NCBI RefSeq assembly: GCF_000423925.1
Contig: NZ_AUIX01000003.1
Location: 186,001 to 250,000, forward strand
Direction of reading: 5' to 3'
Length of the DNA stretch: 64,000 nucleotides
DNA from: Butyrivibrio sp. VCD2006
GTDB lineage: Bacteria; Bacillota; Clostridia; Lachnospirales; Lachnospiraceae
Positions 43,293 to 52,883 of this stretch are shown piece by piece. The notes below the pieces were generated by a model. The model made no database searches. It was not told where the DNA came from and was given only the letters and a program-made list of their open reading frames with translations. A program made the position numbers and the translations under genes. How positions within the stretch are numbered: position 1 is the first letter of the stretch; each line of letters opens with the position of its first letter.

Positions 43293-44522
43293 TTAAATAA
43301 TTGTGCGAACAATCCTGGGCTTATAATTATGCTCTTCAAGTGTCTTAAGAATCTGATCCTTATGCTCGCTACCAAATGCCTCCAACGTAATTCTAAGTTC
43401 AACAGCTGCACTTCTGTTTATTGACACAAACTGGTTGTGCTCAAGCTTAATTACATTTCCGCCTGTCTTTGCAATTACATCTGCTACTGCAGCAAGCTGT
43501 CCGGGCTTGTCAGGAAGAAGGACAGAAACGGTAAAGATACGGTTTCTCATAATGAGTCCCTGCTGAACCACTGAGCTCATGGTAATAATATCCATATTAC
43601 CGCCTGAAAGAACGCAGACAATTCTTTTATTCTTAACATCGAGCTGCTTTAAAGCGGCTACTGACAAAAGTCCGGAGTTCTCAACAACCATCTTGTGATT
43701 CTCAACCATATCAAGGAAAGAAACTACAAGATCCTCATCCGGAACTGCAATAATGTCATCAATGTTCTGCTGAATATAAGGGAATATCTTTTCACCAGGA
43801 GTCTTAACAGCTGTGCCGTCTGCAATTGTGTTTACAGTGGGCAGTGTTGTTACCTTGCCATTCTTAAGGCTCTCCTGCATACAGTTAGCTCCTGCAGGCT
43901 CAACACCAATTACCTTTATCTTAGGATTAAGGAGCTTTGCTAAAGTGCCTACGCCAGTAGCAAGTCCGCCTCCACCGATGGGAACAAGTATCATATCTAC
44001 TGTAGGAAGCTCTTTGATTATTTCCATTGCTATTGTTCCCTGACCTGTAGCTACATCCAGATCATCAAAGGGATGAACAAAAGTATAGCCATGCTCATCA
44101 GCAAGCTTTAGCGCATGCTCACATGCCTCGTCATAAACATCCCCATGAAGTATTACTTCCGCACCAAGTGCCTTGGTTCTGTTAACTTTAATAAGCGGAG
44201 TAGAAGTAGGCATAACGATTGTAGCTTTAACACCATAGCTCTTTGCCGCATAGGCAACACCCTGAGCATGATTTCCCGCTGATGCAGTGATAAGTCCCTT
44301 ATCTCTTTCTTCCTCAGACATAGTGGAAATCTTATAATACGCACCTCTAACCTTATAAGCACCGGTTCTCTGAAGGTTCTCAGGCTTTAAATAAACCTTA
44401 CAGCCTGTAGCAGCACTCCAGTAATCGCTGTAAATAAGCTTGGTTTCAAGGGTTACTTTTTTCACATCCTCATATGCTTCCTCAAAAGCAGGAAGCGTAA
44501 GACTCTTCTTCTCCTCAGACAT
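43293..44522 (-). CDS. ilvA: Threonine ammonia-lyase with C-terminal ACT domain
   Basis: PLP enzyme that deaminates threonine to 2-oxobutyrate, for isoleucine synthesis or energy. 409 residues. The PLP lysine lies in RTGAYKVRGAYYKIS (about 52-66), ASAGNHAQGVAYAAK supports the fold, and the phosphate loop is PIGGGGLATGVG. One ACT-like regulatory domain is at the C-terminus (about 330-409), as in the shorter TdcB/IlvA2 class. No T-box or CodY box recognised upstream; it follows ftsY by 29 bases. Confidence 0.95.
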   Translation of the reverse strand: MSEEKKSLTLPAFEEAYEDVKKVTLETKLIYSDYWSAATGCKVYLKPENLQRTGAYKVRGAYYKISTMSEEERDKGLITASAGNHAQGVAYAAKSYGVKATIVMPTSTPLIKVNRTKALGAEVILHGDVYDEACEHALKLADEHGYTFVHPFDDLDVATGQGTIAMEIIKELPTVDMILVPIGGGGLATGVGTLAKLLNPKIKVIGVEPAGANCMQESLKNGKVTTLPTVNTIADGTAVKTPGEKIFPYIQQNIDDIIAVPDEDLVVSFLDMVENHKMVVENSGLLSVAALKQLDVKNKRIVCVLSGGNMDIITMSSVVQQGLIMRNRIFTVSVLLPDKPGQLAAVADVIAKTGGNVIKLEHNQFVSINRSAAVELRITLEAFGSEHKDQILKTLEEHNYKPRIVRTII

Positions 44523-44551
44523 TTATGTCTCCTCCGCAAATAAACTGTTAT

Positions 44552-45466
44552 TTATGAAAACAATGCATCTACAAATTGGTCGGAATTAAACCTCTCAAGA
44601 TCCTCAAGGCCTTCACCGACACCTATATATTTCACAGGAATATTGAGCTCTGAAACGATTGCTACTGCAATTCCTCCCTTGGCTGTTCCATCAAGCTTTG
44701 TAAGAACAATTCCGGTCAGGTCTGCCACTTCTCCGAACTCTCTTGCCTGAGAAATTGCATTCTGTCCTGTTGTTCCGTCAAGAACGATAAAGTTTTCCCT
44801 GTGAATTCCCGGAAGCTCCTTGTCAAGAATTCTGTTCATCTTGGCAAGCTCCTCCATAAGATTCTTTTTATTATGGAGTCTTCCGGCAGTATCAATCATA
44901 AGAATATCACAATCTCTTGATCTGAAAGCAGAAACAGCATCATAGATAACACTTGCAGGATCAGCACCTTCTTTTCCGGCAATAAGCGGAACCTGTGCTC
45001 TCTCAGTCCACTCCCGAAGCTGCTCTGTAGCCCCTGCTCTGTAAGTATCCGCAGCAGCGACAAGAACCTTCTTGCCCTTCTGCCTGTAATGAGCTGCAAG
45101 CTTTCCTACAGATGTTGTCTTTCCTACACCGTTAACTCCTATCACAAAGATAACCGTTTTGCTATTTTCGAACTCATAGGTATCATCATCTGTTTTCATC
45201 TGCTCCCTGATATTGGAAACAAGAAGTGTCTTGCACGCCCAGGTATCAGTAATATGATTATCCCTTACCTGTTCACGAAGCTTGTCCATTATCCTGCTGG
45301 TAGCATTTACTCCGATATCACCCATGATGAGAGTCTCCTCGAGCTCCTCATAGAAATCCTCATCTACGGTTGAAAAATTGCTCAGAACATTATTAATGCC
45401 CTTAACAACACCTTCTTTAGTTTTTGTCAGTCCATTTTGTAACCTGGCAAAAAACCCATTTCCCAT
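44552..45466 (-). CDS. ftsY: Signal recognition particle receptor FtsY
   Basis: SRP receptor GTPase at the membrane. 304 residues: NG domain with GVNGVGKTTSVGKLAAHYR (about 110-128), DTAGRLHNKKNL, TKLDGTAKGG and GVGEGLEDLERF. The acidic A domain seen in E. coli is missing, normal for Firmicutes. Its ATG overlaps the smc stop by one base, so the two are coupled. Confidence 0.98.
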   Translation of the reverse strand: MGNGFFARLQNGLTKTKEGVVKGINNVLSNFSTVDEDFYEELEETLIMGDIGVNATSRIMDKLREQVRDNHITDTWACKTLLVSNIREQMKTDDDTYEFENSKTVIFVIGVNGVGKTTSVGKLAAHYRQKGKKVLVAAADTYRAGATEQLREWTERAQVPLIAGKEGADPASVIYDAVSAFRSRDCDILMIDTAGRLHNKKNLMEELAKMNRILDKELPGIHRENFIVLDGTTGQNAISQAREFGEVADLTGIVLTKLDGTAKGGIAVAIVSELNIPVKYIGVGEGLEDLERFNSDQFVDALFS

Positions 45467-48400
45467 TAATCCGTTAACTCCTTATCAATCAAATTAACAC
45501 TGACAAGCGTAGATACGCCCTTCTCCTGCATGGTAATACCATAGAGTCTGTCAGCACTTTCCATTGTACCACGCCTATGAGTAATTACAATAAACTGAGT
45601 AGATTTCAGCTTATGCAGATAATGAGCAAATCTCACTACGTTATTCTCATCAAGGGCAGCCTCAATCTCGTCAAGCAGGCAGAACGGTGAAGGCTTCAGA
45701 TTCTGAATAGCAAATAAAAGTGCTATTGCTGCAAGGGCCTTCTCTCCACCGGACAGCTGCATCATATTTACCAGTTTCTTTCCCGGAGGCTGAGCATTTA
45801 TTCTAATACCTGCCTCAAGAATATCTTCATCCTCAACAAGTTCCAGGGTACCCTTACCACCGCCGAACATTTCCTTAAATACTTTGTCAAACTCAGACTG
45901 GATTTTCGTGAACTCCTCCATGAACTGTTTTCTCATGGATTCGTCAAGTTCGGCAATAATCTCTCTAAGCTGGGTTTCAGCAGCAACAAGATCGTCATGC
46001 TGAGTCTTCATGAAGGTGTATCTCTCCATGAGAACTCTGTAGTCCTCTATGGCATTAACATTGACATCGCCCAACTTTCTGATAGCATCCTTTAATGTGC
46101 TTATCAGCCTTTTCATAGCAGACATATCATTAAGATTTTCATCTCTCATCGAAGAAGCATCCGTAAGAGTTATCTCATACTCATCCCACATATAATTTAT
46201 CTGAGTCTCGATTGCTTCCTTAGCTCTCTCACATCTTGCACCAAGTCTGGTAACTTCCTTATCAAGTCCATTCATGGTCTGATTAAGTTCTTCAGTCAGT
46301 TTAAAGAAATTCTTCTGAGAAGCGGTAAGTTCTTCTTTTCTTGCACGTTTCTCCTCCATCTCTTTATTTACATCAGACTGAATATCTTTGGAACTCTCAA
46401 TTGTAAGCTTGATCTCTTCGATATCTTTTTTACGCTGCTCAAGTATTTCGTTGTTTTCCTTGATGGAAGCAAGTATCTCATCAAGTGCAGCCTTCTCAGC
46501 GTCAATCTCACCGTTTATACGATCAAGATTCTGCTGTTCAAATGTCTCCTTCTGCAAAATCTTCTCATATTCAATATCCCAGACTGAAACATTCTCTGCT
46601 TCCTTCTCTTCTTCAGTATGAAGTCCTTCAAGCTTAGCCTGGAATTCTGTAACCTTAGCCGATTCATCGGCCTCTGTCTTCTCGGAAAGCTCCAGTGCTT
46701 TTGTATACTCAGTTCTTTCAGTACCAATCTCAATCATCAGTTTCTCGATTGATTCACTCTCAGCCTTCAGATCAGAGTAATTACCCTTTTGCTGGTTCTG
46801 TCTTTCCTTCTCATTCTCAACGTTGATTCTTGCTGTATTCTGTTCTATAAATTTTGTCTGCAGAGCTGTTCTCAGCTCCTCAACGATGACACGCAGCTCA
46901 TTTCTTCGCTTTTTAGTGTCTTCTATTTCTTTTTGGAAAAGTGCAATATCATCCTTGCACTTCTTAATGTTTTTCTCAAGTTCCTCCATCTCCCTTCGTC
47001 TTCCAAGAAGGTTGGAACTATTCCTAAAGGTACCACCACTAATGGCTCCACCGGGAACAAGAAGTTCTCCCTCAAGAGTAACCATTCTGATAGTGTACTT
47101 GTATTTTCTGGCAATCTGAACTGCATTATCAACCGTATCAACTACAACAATTCGGCCAAGCATTGCCTTGGCAACGCTTCTGTAACGATCCTCTGTATCG
47201 ACAAGTTCGTCTGCCATTCCGAGAACGCCCTTTTCCTCGAGCGCTTCCTGTGCTTTAAATTCCTGAGGTTCACGTATGCTGGTGAGTGGAAGGAAGGTTG
47301 CTCTTCCTGCCTTGGTCTTCTTGAGGTAAGCTATCATCTCCTTAGCCGTTTCCTCATCATCAGTAACTATGTTTTGAATATTTCCGCCAAGTGCAATCTC
47401 AATAGCAGTCTCGTATTTAGGCTGCGTCTTTATAATATCCGCAACAACACCTATGATTCCGGGATTACTATCCTTTTTTTCCATTACCTTTTTAACACTG
47501 CCACCATAGCCCTCGTAGCGCTCGGTAAGGTTACTCAGTGTTTCAAGTTTGGATTTCTCCTGTGTATATAGATTTTGTGTATCGCGAAGCTTAGCATCCT
47601 TGGCAGAAAGCTTATCTCTGATTCCGGCCAGCTCATTCTCAGAGTCCTTCTGCTTCATATTCATTTTGCGGATCTCATCTGTAATCTGGTCAAACTCTGC
47701 CTGGAGCTTTTTGATGATTTCTTCCTGCTGTGACTCATCGGAACGCGCTTTAACAAGCTTACCAGTAAGCTCAGCCTTGCGGATATTGATCTGCTCCTGT
47801 CTGGTATCAAGAGAACTAAGCTTGGACTTAATTGTAGATCTGTCAGAGAGTGTTTCTATAATTCTACTCTTACAATTCTCAATCTCGTTATTTATCTCAC
47901 CTATCTGTGAAACGATTCCATCAAGCTTTTTTCTTGCTTCCTGTCTATCCGCTGAAAGTGCTTCAAGCTCTTTGTCTATTTCACCTTTAGCTAAAAGGAC
48001 TTTATCTCTTTCCTTTTCCTTCTCTAAAATCTTAGACTCTTCGTCGACTTTTCTTTTTTCAAAATGCTCAGCATCACTGGTTGCGGATCTGATCTGCTCA
48101 TTCATGATACCGATCTGGCCTTCGAGCTTCTCTCGCTTTACCGACGTATCGGTAATCTTTGCTCTGGCTTCCTCAATATCATGGTCCAAAACTTCCAGTT
48201 CTTCCTGAATCTGCTCATACTGAGTTTTTGTATCCTCGTACTTTTCCTTAGCCTCTTCCAGGTTCTTGGATGCAATCTCTAAGTTTTTCTCAGATTCCTC
48301 TAAGTTCTTCTTCTGTGATGCATTTTCCAAAAGGAACATATTAACATCAAGGGTCTTCAGTTCTTCTTTATGTTTCAGGTATACCTTAGCAACCTCAGAT

Positions 48401-49023
48401 TGCTTTTCAAGTGGTTCAACCTGCTTTTCAAGCTCGGAAAGAATATCATTTACACGAGTAAGATTTTGTTTCTCCTGCTCAAGCTTCTTAACAGCTGTAT
48501 CCTTTCTTGACTTGAACTTAACAATACCTGCTGCTTCATCAAAAAGATTTCTTCTGTCCTCAGGCTTACTTGAAAGAATCTGGTCAATCTGACCCTGTCC
48601 TATGATAGAGTATCCCTCTTTACCTATACCTGTATCAAAGAAGAGCTCATTGACATCCTTAAGTCTGCATGAGTTACCGTTGATCATATATTCACTCTCT
48701 CCGGAGCGGTAAAGCCTTCTGGAGACAGTTACTTCATCATATTCTATAGGAAGCGCGTGATCCGAATTATCAAGCGTTATAGCGACATAAGCGTAGCCTA
48801 AGGGTTTCCTAAGCTCCGTTCCTGCAAAGATTACATCCTGCATGGTACCGCCTCTGAGCTGCTTGATTCTCTGTTCTCCAAGAACCCATCTTACAGCATC
48901 AGCGACGTTACTCTTACCGGAACCGTTAGGTCCAACAATTCCGGATATTCCATTGTGAAATTCCAGTTTTATCTTATTTGCAAATGACTTAAAGCCGTGA
49001 ATTTCTATGCTTTTTAAATACAT
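45466..49023 (-). CDS. smc: Chromosome segregation protein SMC
   Basis: Condensin ATPase of 1185 residues. Walker A GPNGSGKSNVADAVRWVLGE (32-51), long coiled coils (about 165-500 and 670-1020) around a hinge domain (about 510-660, with GGAISGGTFRNSSNLLGRR just after), and C-terminal signature LSGGEKALAAIALLFAIQ and Walker B FCLLDEIEAALDE. scpA and scpB are not nearby. It begins one base after the rnc stop, in the usual rnc-smc-ftsY order. Confidence 0.98.
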   Translation of the reverse strand: MYLKSIEIHGFKSFANKIKLEFHNGISGIVGPNGSGKSNVADAVRWVLGEQRIKQLRGGTMQDVIFAGTELRKPLGYAYVAITLDNSDHALPIEYDEVTVSRRLYRSGESEYMINGNSCRLKDVNELFFDTGIGKEGYSIIGQGQIDQILSSKPEDRRNLFDEAAGIVKFKSRKDTAVKKLEQEKQNLTRVNDILSELEKQVEPLEKQSEVAKVYLKHKEELKTLDVNMFLLENASQKKNLEESEKNLEIASKNLEEAKEKYEDTKTQYEQIQEELEVLDHDIEEARAKITDTSVKREKLEGQIGIMNEQIRSATSDAEHFEKRKVDEESKILEKEKERDKVLLAKGEIDKELEALSADRQEARKKLDGIVSQIGEINNEIENCKSRIIETLSDRSTIKSKLSSLDTRQEQINIRKAELTGKLVKARSDESQQEEIIKKLQAEFDQITDEIRKMNMKQKDSENELAGIRDKLSAKDAKLRDTQNLYTQEKSKLETLSNLTERYEGYGGSVKKVMEKKDSNPGIIGVVADIIKTQPKYETAIEIALGGNIQNIVTDDEETAKEMIAYLKKTKAGRATFLPLTSIREPQEFKAQEALEEKGVLGMADELVDTEDRYRSVAKAMLGRIVVVDTVDNAVQIARKYKYTIRMVTLEGELLVPGGAISGGTFRNSSNLLGRRREMEELEKNIKKCKDDIALFQKEIEDTKKRRNELRVIVEELRTALQTKFIEQNTARINVENEKERQNQQKGNYSDLKAESESIEKLMIEIGTERTEYTKALELSEKTEADESAKVTEFQAKLEGLHTEEEKEAENVSVWDIEYEKILQKETFEQQNLDRINGEIDAEKAALDEILASIKENNEILEQRKKDIEEIKLTIESSKDIQSDVNKEMEEKRARKEELTASQKNFFKLTEELNQTMNGLDKEVTRLGARCERAKEAIETQINYMWDEYEITLTDASSMRDENLNDMSAMKRLISTLKDAIRKLGDVNVNAIEDYRVLMERYTFMKTQHDDLVAAETQLREIIAELDESMRKQFMEEFTKIQSEFDKVFKEMFGGGKGTLELVEDEDILEAGIRINAQPPGKKLVNMMQLSGGEKALAAIALLFAIQNLKPSPFCLLDEIEAALDENNVVRFAHYLHKLKSTQFIVITHRRGTMESADRLYGITMQEKGVSTLVSVNLIDKELTD

Positions 49024-49024
49024 G

Positions 49025-49717
49025 TTACTCTTTTTTCAGTTCCAGGATTGCCTGATAAGCAGCCTTCTGCTCAGCTGCTTTTTTGGTTCGTCCTGACCCC
49101 TCTCCCAATTTTTTATCACCTACGAAAACCGCAGACTCGAATATTTTATCATGTTCGGGACCTTTTTCGCCACAAATTTCATATCGCAGCTCTCCCACAT
49201 TGTCCCTCTGTACAATCTCTTGAAGCACAGACTTACTATCATAGAAAATCTGCTTTTCTTCGGGATTATCCAAAATAAACTTCTCAATATGAGCCTTAGC
49301 AGCCGTGATTCCGCTATCAAGGTAAATAGCACCGATTATTGCTTCCATAACATCAGCTATTATGGATTCTCTGTAGCGTCCACCGGTAGCCTCTTCTCCT
49401 TTACCAAGAATCAGGTACTTTTCAAGGTGAATTGAACCGGCACAATATGCAAGCGCAGGCTCGCAGACCATAGATGCTCTCATCTTGGTCATCTCGCCCT
49501 CTTTTTTATCAGGGTACTTATTAAACAGGTAATGACTTGATACAAGTTCAAGGACAGCGTCTCCCAAAAACTCAAGTCTCTCGTAGTCCCCTCTTTTATT
49601 AATCTTCTGTTCATTTGCATATGAGCTATGTGTGAGCGCCTGCAAAAGAAGATTCTTATCCTTAAAATGATATCCGATACTTTCCTGTAACTCGTTAAGT
49701 TCATTCTCGCCTATCAT
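49025..49717 (-). CDS. rnc: Ribonuclease III
   Basis: Double-strand-specific RNase for rRNA and mRNA processing. 230 residues: catalytic signature RLEFLGDAVLELVSSHYLF (about 47-65), second acidic site DVMEAIIGAIYLDSG, and a C-terminal double-stranded RNA-binding domain ending AAEQKAAYQAILELKKE. AGGAGA precedes the ATG. It is followed immediately by smc. The hairpin-rich intergenic elements described here are plausible substrates, but that is speculation. Confidence 0.97.
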   Translation of the reverse strand: MIGENELNELQESIGYHFKDKNLLLQALTHSSYANEQKINKRGDYERLEFLGDAVLELVSSHYLFNKYPDKKEGEMTKMRASMVCEPALAYCAGSIHLEKYLILGKGEEATGGRYRESIIADVMEAIIGAIYLDSGITAAKAHIEKFILDNPEEKQIFYDSKSVLQEIVQRDNVGELRYEICGEKGPEHDKIFESAVFVGDKKLGEGSGRTKKAAEQKAAYQAILELKKE

Positions 49718-49808
49718 AAAGATTCTCTCCTAAAAACAAAGTGATATGATGCAAAGCAAACACGGCTGGCTCTGCTCCATATCACCTGATTATCGTTGTT
49801 ATTGTTTA

Positions 49809-50045
49809 TCAGCCTTCATTTCTGGCTTTTTTCAGAAGCTCAACTGCCTCACCTACTGTTGTAATTTTCTCAGCAAGCTCTGCATCGATTTTCACGTCAA
49901 ACTCATCCTCGATACCCATAATAATCTGGAAAACATCAAGTGAATCTGCACCAAGATCATCAGTAAAGGTTGAATCCATAGTGATCTCATTTACATCAAC
50001 ATTGAGTACTCCGGCAATAACTTCCTTAAGCTTTTCGAATTCCAT
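49809..50045 (-). CDS. acpP: Acyl carrier protein
   Basis: 78-residue ACP. The phosphopantetheine serine is in DLGADSLDVFQIIMGIEDEF (about 31-50). It carries growing fatty-acyl chains and supplies PlsX. It is located between plsX and rnc as in many Firmicutes. AAGGATGG precedes the ATG; the 108-base gap from plsX may contain a weak promoter (TTGTAA... TTATAG). Confidence 0.97.
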   Translation of the reverse strand: MEFEKLKEVIAGVLNVDVNEITMDSTFTDDLGADSLDVFQIIMGIEDEFDVKIDAELAEKITTVGEAVELLKKARNEG

Positions 50046-50153
50046 AACTTTTCCATCCTTTTATATATTTTGCAATGATTAAATTGCAATTCATATCTGT
50101 GTTCTAAAACTATAATACAATTCTTAGTACATTTACAAGTGTTTTATAACCCG

Positions 50154-51164
50154 TCAAGCATCCGCTAAAATTGACTCTTTAATCTTTTCAGCAATATTCT
50201 GCTCTTTAAAGGTTACGCACTGCAAAATACTGTTTTTAACCTCTACAGCGTTGGCACTTCCATGTGTTTTAACAACAAGTCCTGTAAGTCCAAGCATCGG
50301 GGCTCCGCCATAGCGGTCCATGTCATAGTCCTTAAGTACATTCTTAAGCGTAGGCTTTATCAGTAGTCCACCGATCTTGGCGCGAAGGTTACTCATAAGT
50401 CCCTTCTTAACCACCTTCAGAAGTGTCGTAGCAACGCCTTCATACATTTTAAGAATAACATTACCGGTGAAAGCTTCGCATACGATTACATCTGCAACTC
50501 CAAGCGGTATATCCCTTGCCTCAACTGAACCGATGAAATTAATATCAGGACAATTCTTGAGAAGAGGAAATGTCTCCTTAACAAGAGCGTTACCCTTTTC
50601 CTCCTCAGCTCCGATATTAACAATTCCGACTCTTGGTCTTTTTATTCCGCATACATTCTCCATGTACACAGAACCCATCTTAGCAAACTGAACCAGATGA
50701 GACGGTCTTGCATCTACATTAGCTCCACAGTCTATAAGGAGTGAAACTCCATTCTCAGTAGGGATAAGCGGAGCAAGGGGAGATCTCTCAACCCCTTTTA
50801 TTCTACCAATAATGACCTGACCTCCAACAAGAGTAGCTCCCGTACTGCCGGCAGAAACATAGGCATCGCATTCACCGTGCTTTACAAGAAACATTGCTTT
50901 CACAATAGAAGAATCCTTCTTGGTTCTTATAGCCATAACCGGAGGTTCTGCCATTTCAATAACCTCCTCAGCATTCACTATCTCAATACGCTCAGTATCA
51001 TAAGTGTATTTTGAAAGCTCATCCTTAACAATCTGTTCTTTACCAACAAGAAAAATCTTAAGTCTGTCAGATTCTCCCAATGCCTCAACAGCACCCTTTA
51101 CAATCTCCACAGGTGCATTGTCGCCACCCATGGCGTCAACCGCTACCTTAACAAGCTCAGCCAT
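50154..51164 (-). CDS. plsX: Phosphate acyltransferase PlsX
   Basis: Converts acyl-ACP to acyl-phosphate, the donor for PlsY. 336 residues; N-terminal VKVAVDAMGGDNAPVEIVKG (6-25) and SAGSTGATLVG are family signatures, with GCEAFTGNV-like VCEAFTGNVILKMYEG. A promoter lies at 51206-51234, after the rpmF terminator, so plsX need not depend on rpmF transcription. Confidence 0.97.
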   Translation of the reverse strand: MAELVKVAVDAMGGDNAPVEIVKGAVEALGESDRLKIFLVGKEQIVKDELSKYTYDTERIEIVNAEEVIEMAEPPVMAIRTKKDSSIVKAMFLVKHGECDAYVSAGSTGATLVGGQVIIGRIKGVERSPLAPLIPTENGVSLLIDCGANVDARPSHLVQFAKMGSVYMENVCGIKRPRVGIVNIGAEEEKGNALVKETFPLLKNCPDINFIGSVEARDIPLGVADVIVCEAFTGNVILKMYEGVATTLLKVVKKGLMSNLRAKIGGLLIKPTLKNVLKDYDMDRYGGAPMLGLTGLVVKTHGSANAVEVKNSILQCVTFKEQNIAEKIKESILADA

Positions 51165-51205
51165 AATTCCTCCGCATAAATGTAAATCTTAAATAATTCA
51201 TAAAA

Positions 51206-51234
51206 ATTCTACTAAATAAATATAAAAAAAGCAA
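51206..51234 (-). promoter_or_regulatory. plsX promoter
   Basis: TTGCTT (51229-51234), 17 bases, TAGAAT (51206-51211) on the minus strand. Confidence 0.5.
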
Positions 51235-51238
51235 CGCA

Positions 51239-51270
51239 AAAACCCGAGGTTATAATAAACCTCGGGTTTT
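51239..51270 (-). terminator. rpmF terminator
   Basis: Perfect 13-bp arms AAAACCCGAGGTT / AACCTCGGGTTTT, loop of six, T-run TTTTT on the minus strand; 22 bases after rpmF. Confidence 0.85.
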
Positions 51271-51291
51271 AATACTCTAAATAATTTAATA

Positions 51292-51474
51292 TCAATCCTC
51301 GTTAACCACAACGCTCTTCTTGTTGTAGTAGCCACATTTCTTGCAAACCTTGTGAGGCTGCATAAGCGCGCCACAGTGGCTGCACTTAACCAGTGTGGGA
51401 GCAGTCATTTTCCAGTTTGCTCTTCTCTGGTCTCTGTGACCCTTGGAAGACTTATTCTTCGGGCAGATAGACAT
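51292..51474 (-). CDS. rpmF: 50S ribosomal protein L32
   Basis: 60 residues from MSICPKNKSSKGHRDQRRAN (start 51474, AAGGAGGTG in front). Two CxxC pairs (CSHCGALMQPHKVCKKC) make the zinc-binding C+ form of L32. Usual partner upstream of plsX. It has a consensus promoter (51549-51577) and a terminator of its own. Confidence 0.97.
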   Translation of the reverse strand: MSICPKNKSSKGHRDQRRANWKMTAPTLVKCSHCGALMQPHKVCKKCGYYNKKSVVVNED

Positions 51475-51548
51475 TCGGTAACACCTCCTTACAGCGTTCA
51501 TATCATGAACCATAAATGGTCATTTGCATTTGTCAACACACTCTTGCC

Positions 51549-51577
51549 ATTATAAGCACTAAATGTGATGTTGTCAA
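51549..51577 (-). promoter_or_regulatory. rpmF promoter, perfect consensus
   Basis: TTGACA (51572-51577), 17 bases, TATAAT (51549-51554) on the minus strand. A second TTGACA lies at 51531-51536, closer to the gene. Upstream is the dispersed element after ackA. Confidence 0.8.
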
Positions 51578-51599
51578 TGAAAATTTTATTAATTATAAG

Positions 51600-51646
51600 C
51601 CCTCAGCCGTCAGCTTCGCTGACGCCTTCTTCAAGAGGGAGAAGGC
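51600..51646 (-). repeat. Two-hairpin dispersed element, copy 9
   Basis: CCCTCAGCC, hairpin GTCAGC/GCTGAC, hairpin GCCTTCTTC/GGGAGAAGGC. It lies 14 bases past the ackA stop. Confidence 0.9.
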
Positions 51647-51660
51647 ATACAATTGGGAAT

Positions 51661-52854
51661 TTATTTGCAAAGCTCATTTGTGTCTCTTGCAATTGCAAGC
51701 TCTTCGTTAGTAGGAACTACAAGAACCTTAACTTTTGAATCGGAAGTTGATACTTCTTTCTCTTTTCCGTGAACCTCATTGGCATCCTTATCAATCTTAA
51801 CGCCAAGGAAACCAAGTCTGTCACAAATGATATTTCTTACAAGAGGACCATTCTCTCCAACACCGGCAGTAAAGCAGATGCAGTCAACTCCATCCATAGC
51901 TGCGGCATATGATCCAATATACTTTGCTACGCGATAGCAGAATGTATTAATAGCACGAATGCAGCCCTTATCGCCCTTAAAATAGCCATCCTCAAGGTCT
52001 CTGAAGTCTGATGATACATCTCCTGAAAGTCCGTAAACACCTGACTTCTTATTAAGGACATTCTCTGCCTCAGCGACATCCAATCCCTCTTTCTTCATTA
52101 TAAATTCAACAACGGAAGGATCAATGTCACCACTTCTGGTACCCATGATAAGTCCTTCAAGAGGTGTAAGTCCCATTGAAGTATCTACGCATCTACCATC
52201 CTTAACTGCGGATACTGATGCACCGTTACCAAGATGACAAACGATTGTCTTAAGGTTGTTATAATCTTTGCCAAGCATCTCAGCAGCTCTCTTGCTAACA
52301 TAAGAATGGCTTGTTCCGTGGAAACCATATCTGCGGATCTTATACTTCTCATAAAGTGAATAAGGTATGCCATAAAGGTAAGCTTCCTCGGGCATTGTCT
52401 GATGGAAAGCAGTATCAAAGACTGCAACCATAGGCACACCGGGCATTGCCTTCTTACATGCTTCTATACCGATAAGATTTGCAGGATTGTGGAGAGGTGC
52501 AAGATCAGATACCTCTTCAATAGCCTTGATTACTTCTTCATCGATAACAACGGACTTTGTGAATTTCTCACCGCCGTGAACAATTCTGTGACCTACTGCA
52601 CCAATCTCATCAAGAGATGCAATAACACCTGTATCCTTGTTGGTAAGAGCCTCAATAACAAGCTCAATAGCACGGTTGTGATCCGGAATTGCTGTATCAT
52701 TTGTAATCTTATCGCCATCACCGGGAGTAAAAACTATTCTGCCGTCGATGCCGATTCTCTCACAAATACCCTTTCCTAATACATTCTCTGTCTCTGAATC
52801 AATAAGCTGGAATTTAAGTGATGAACTTCCGCAATTGATAACCAGTATTTTCAT
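51661..52854 (-). CDS. ackA: Acetate kinase
   Basis: Acetyl phosphate + ADP to acetate + ATP; completes the Pta-AckA route begun by pta (8254-9237). 397 residues with VINCGSSSLKFQLID (4-18), RRYGFHGTSHSYVSK (about 171-185) and VCHLGNGASVSAVKDG (about 203-218), the ASKHA-fold phosphate loops. GGAGG precedes the ATG. Its start is only 29 bases from the divergent tmcAL start, so its promoter must overlap the tmcAL gene. Confidence 0.98.
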   Translation of the reverse strand: MKILVINCGSSSLKFQLIDSETENVLGKGICERIGIDGRIVFTPGDGDKITNDTAIPDHNRAIELVIEALTNKDTGVIASLDEIGAVGHRIVHGGEKFTKSVVIDEEVIKAIEEVSDLAPLHNPANLIGIEACKKAMPGVPMVAVFDTAFHQTMPEEAYLYGIPYSLYEKYKIRRYGFHGTSHSYVSKRAAEMLGKDYNNLKTIVCHLGNGASVSAVKDGRCVDTSMGLTPLEGLIMGTRSGDIDPSVVEFIMKKEGLDVAEAENVLNKKSGVYGLSGDVSSDFRDLEDGYFKGDKGCIRAINTFCYRVAKYIGSYAAAMDGVDCICFTAGVGENGPLVRNIICDRLGFLGVKIDKDANEVHGKEKEVSTSDSKVKVLVVPTNEELAIARDTNELCK

Positions 52855-52870
52855 TATGTAACCTCCATGA

Positions 52871-52876
52871 TAATAT
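52871..52876 (+). promoter_or_regulatory. Extended -10 giving a near-leaderless tmcAL mRNA
   Basis: TGATAATAT provides an extended -10 (TGn before TAATAT) seven bases before the tmcAL ATG. The intervening bases are ATTTTTT with no ribosome binding site. A weak -35 TTTTCA lies 17 bases upstream. Confidence 0.5.
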
Positions 52877-52883
52877 ATTTTTT

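Noticed and set aside
50046..50153. FapR operator before acpP
   Set aside because: Only a single TTAGTAC half-site is present, without the inverted partner needed for FapR.
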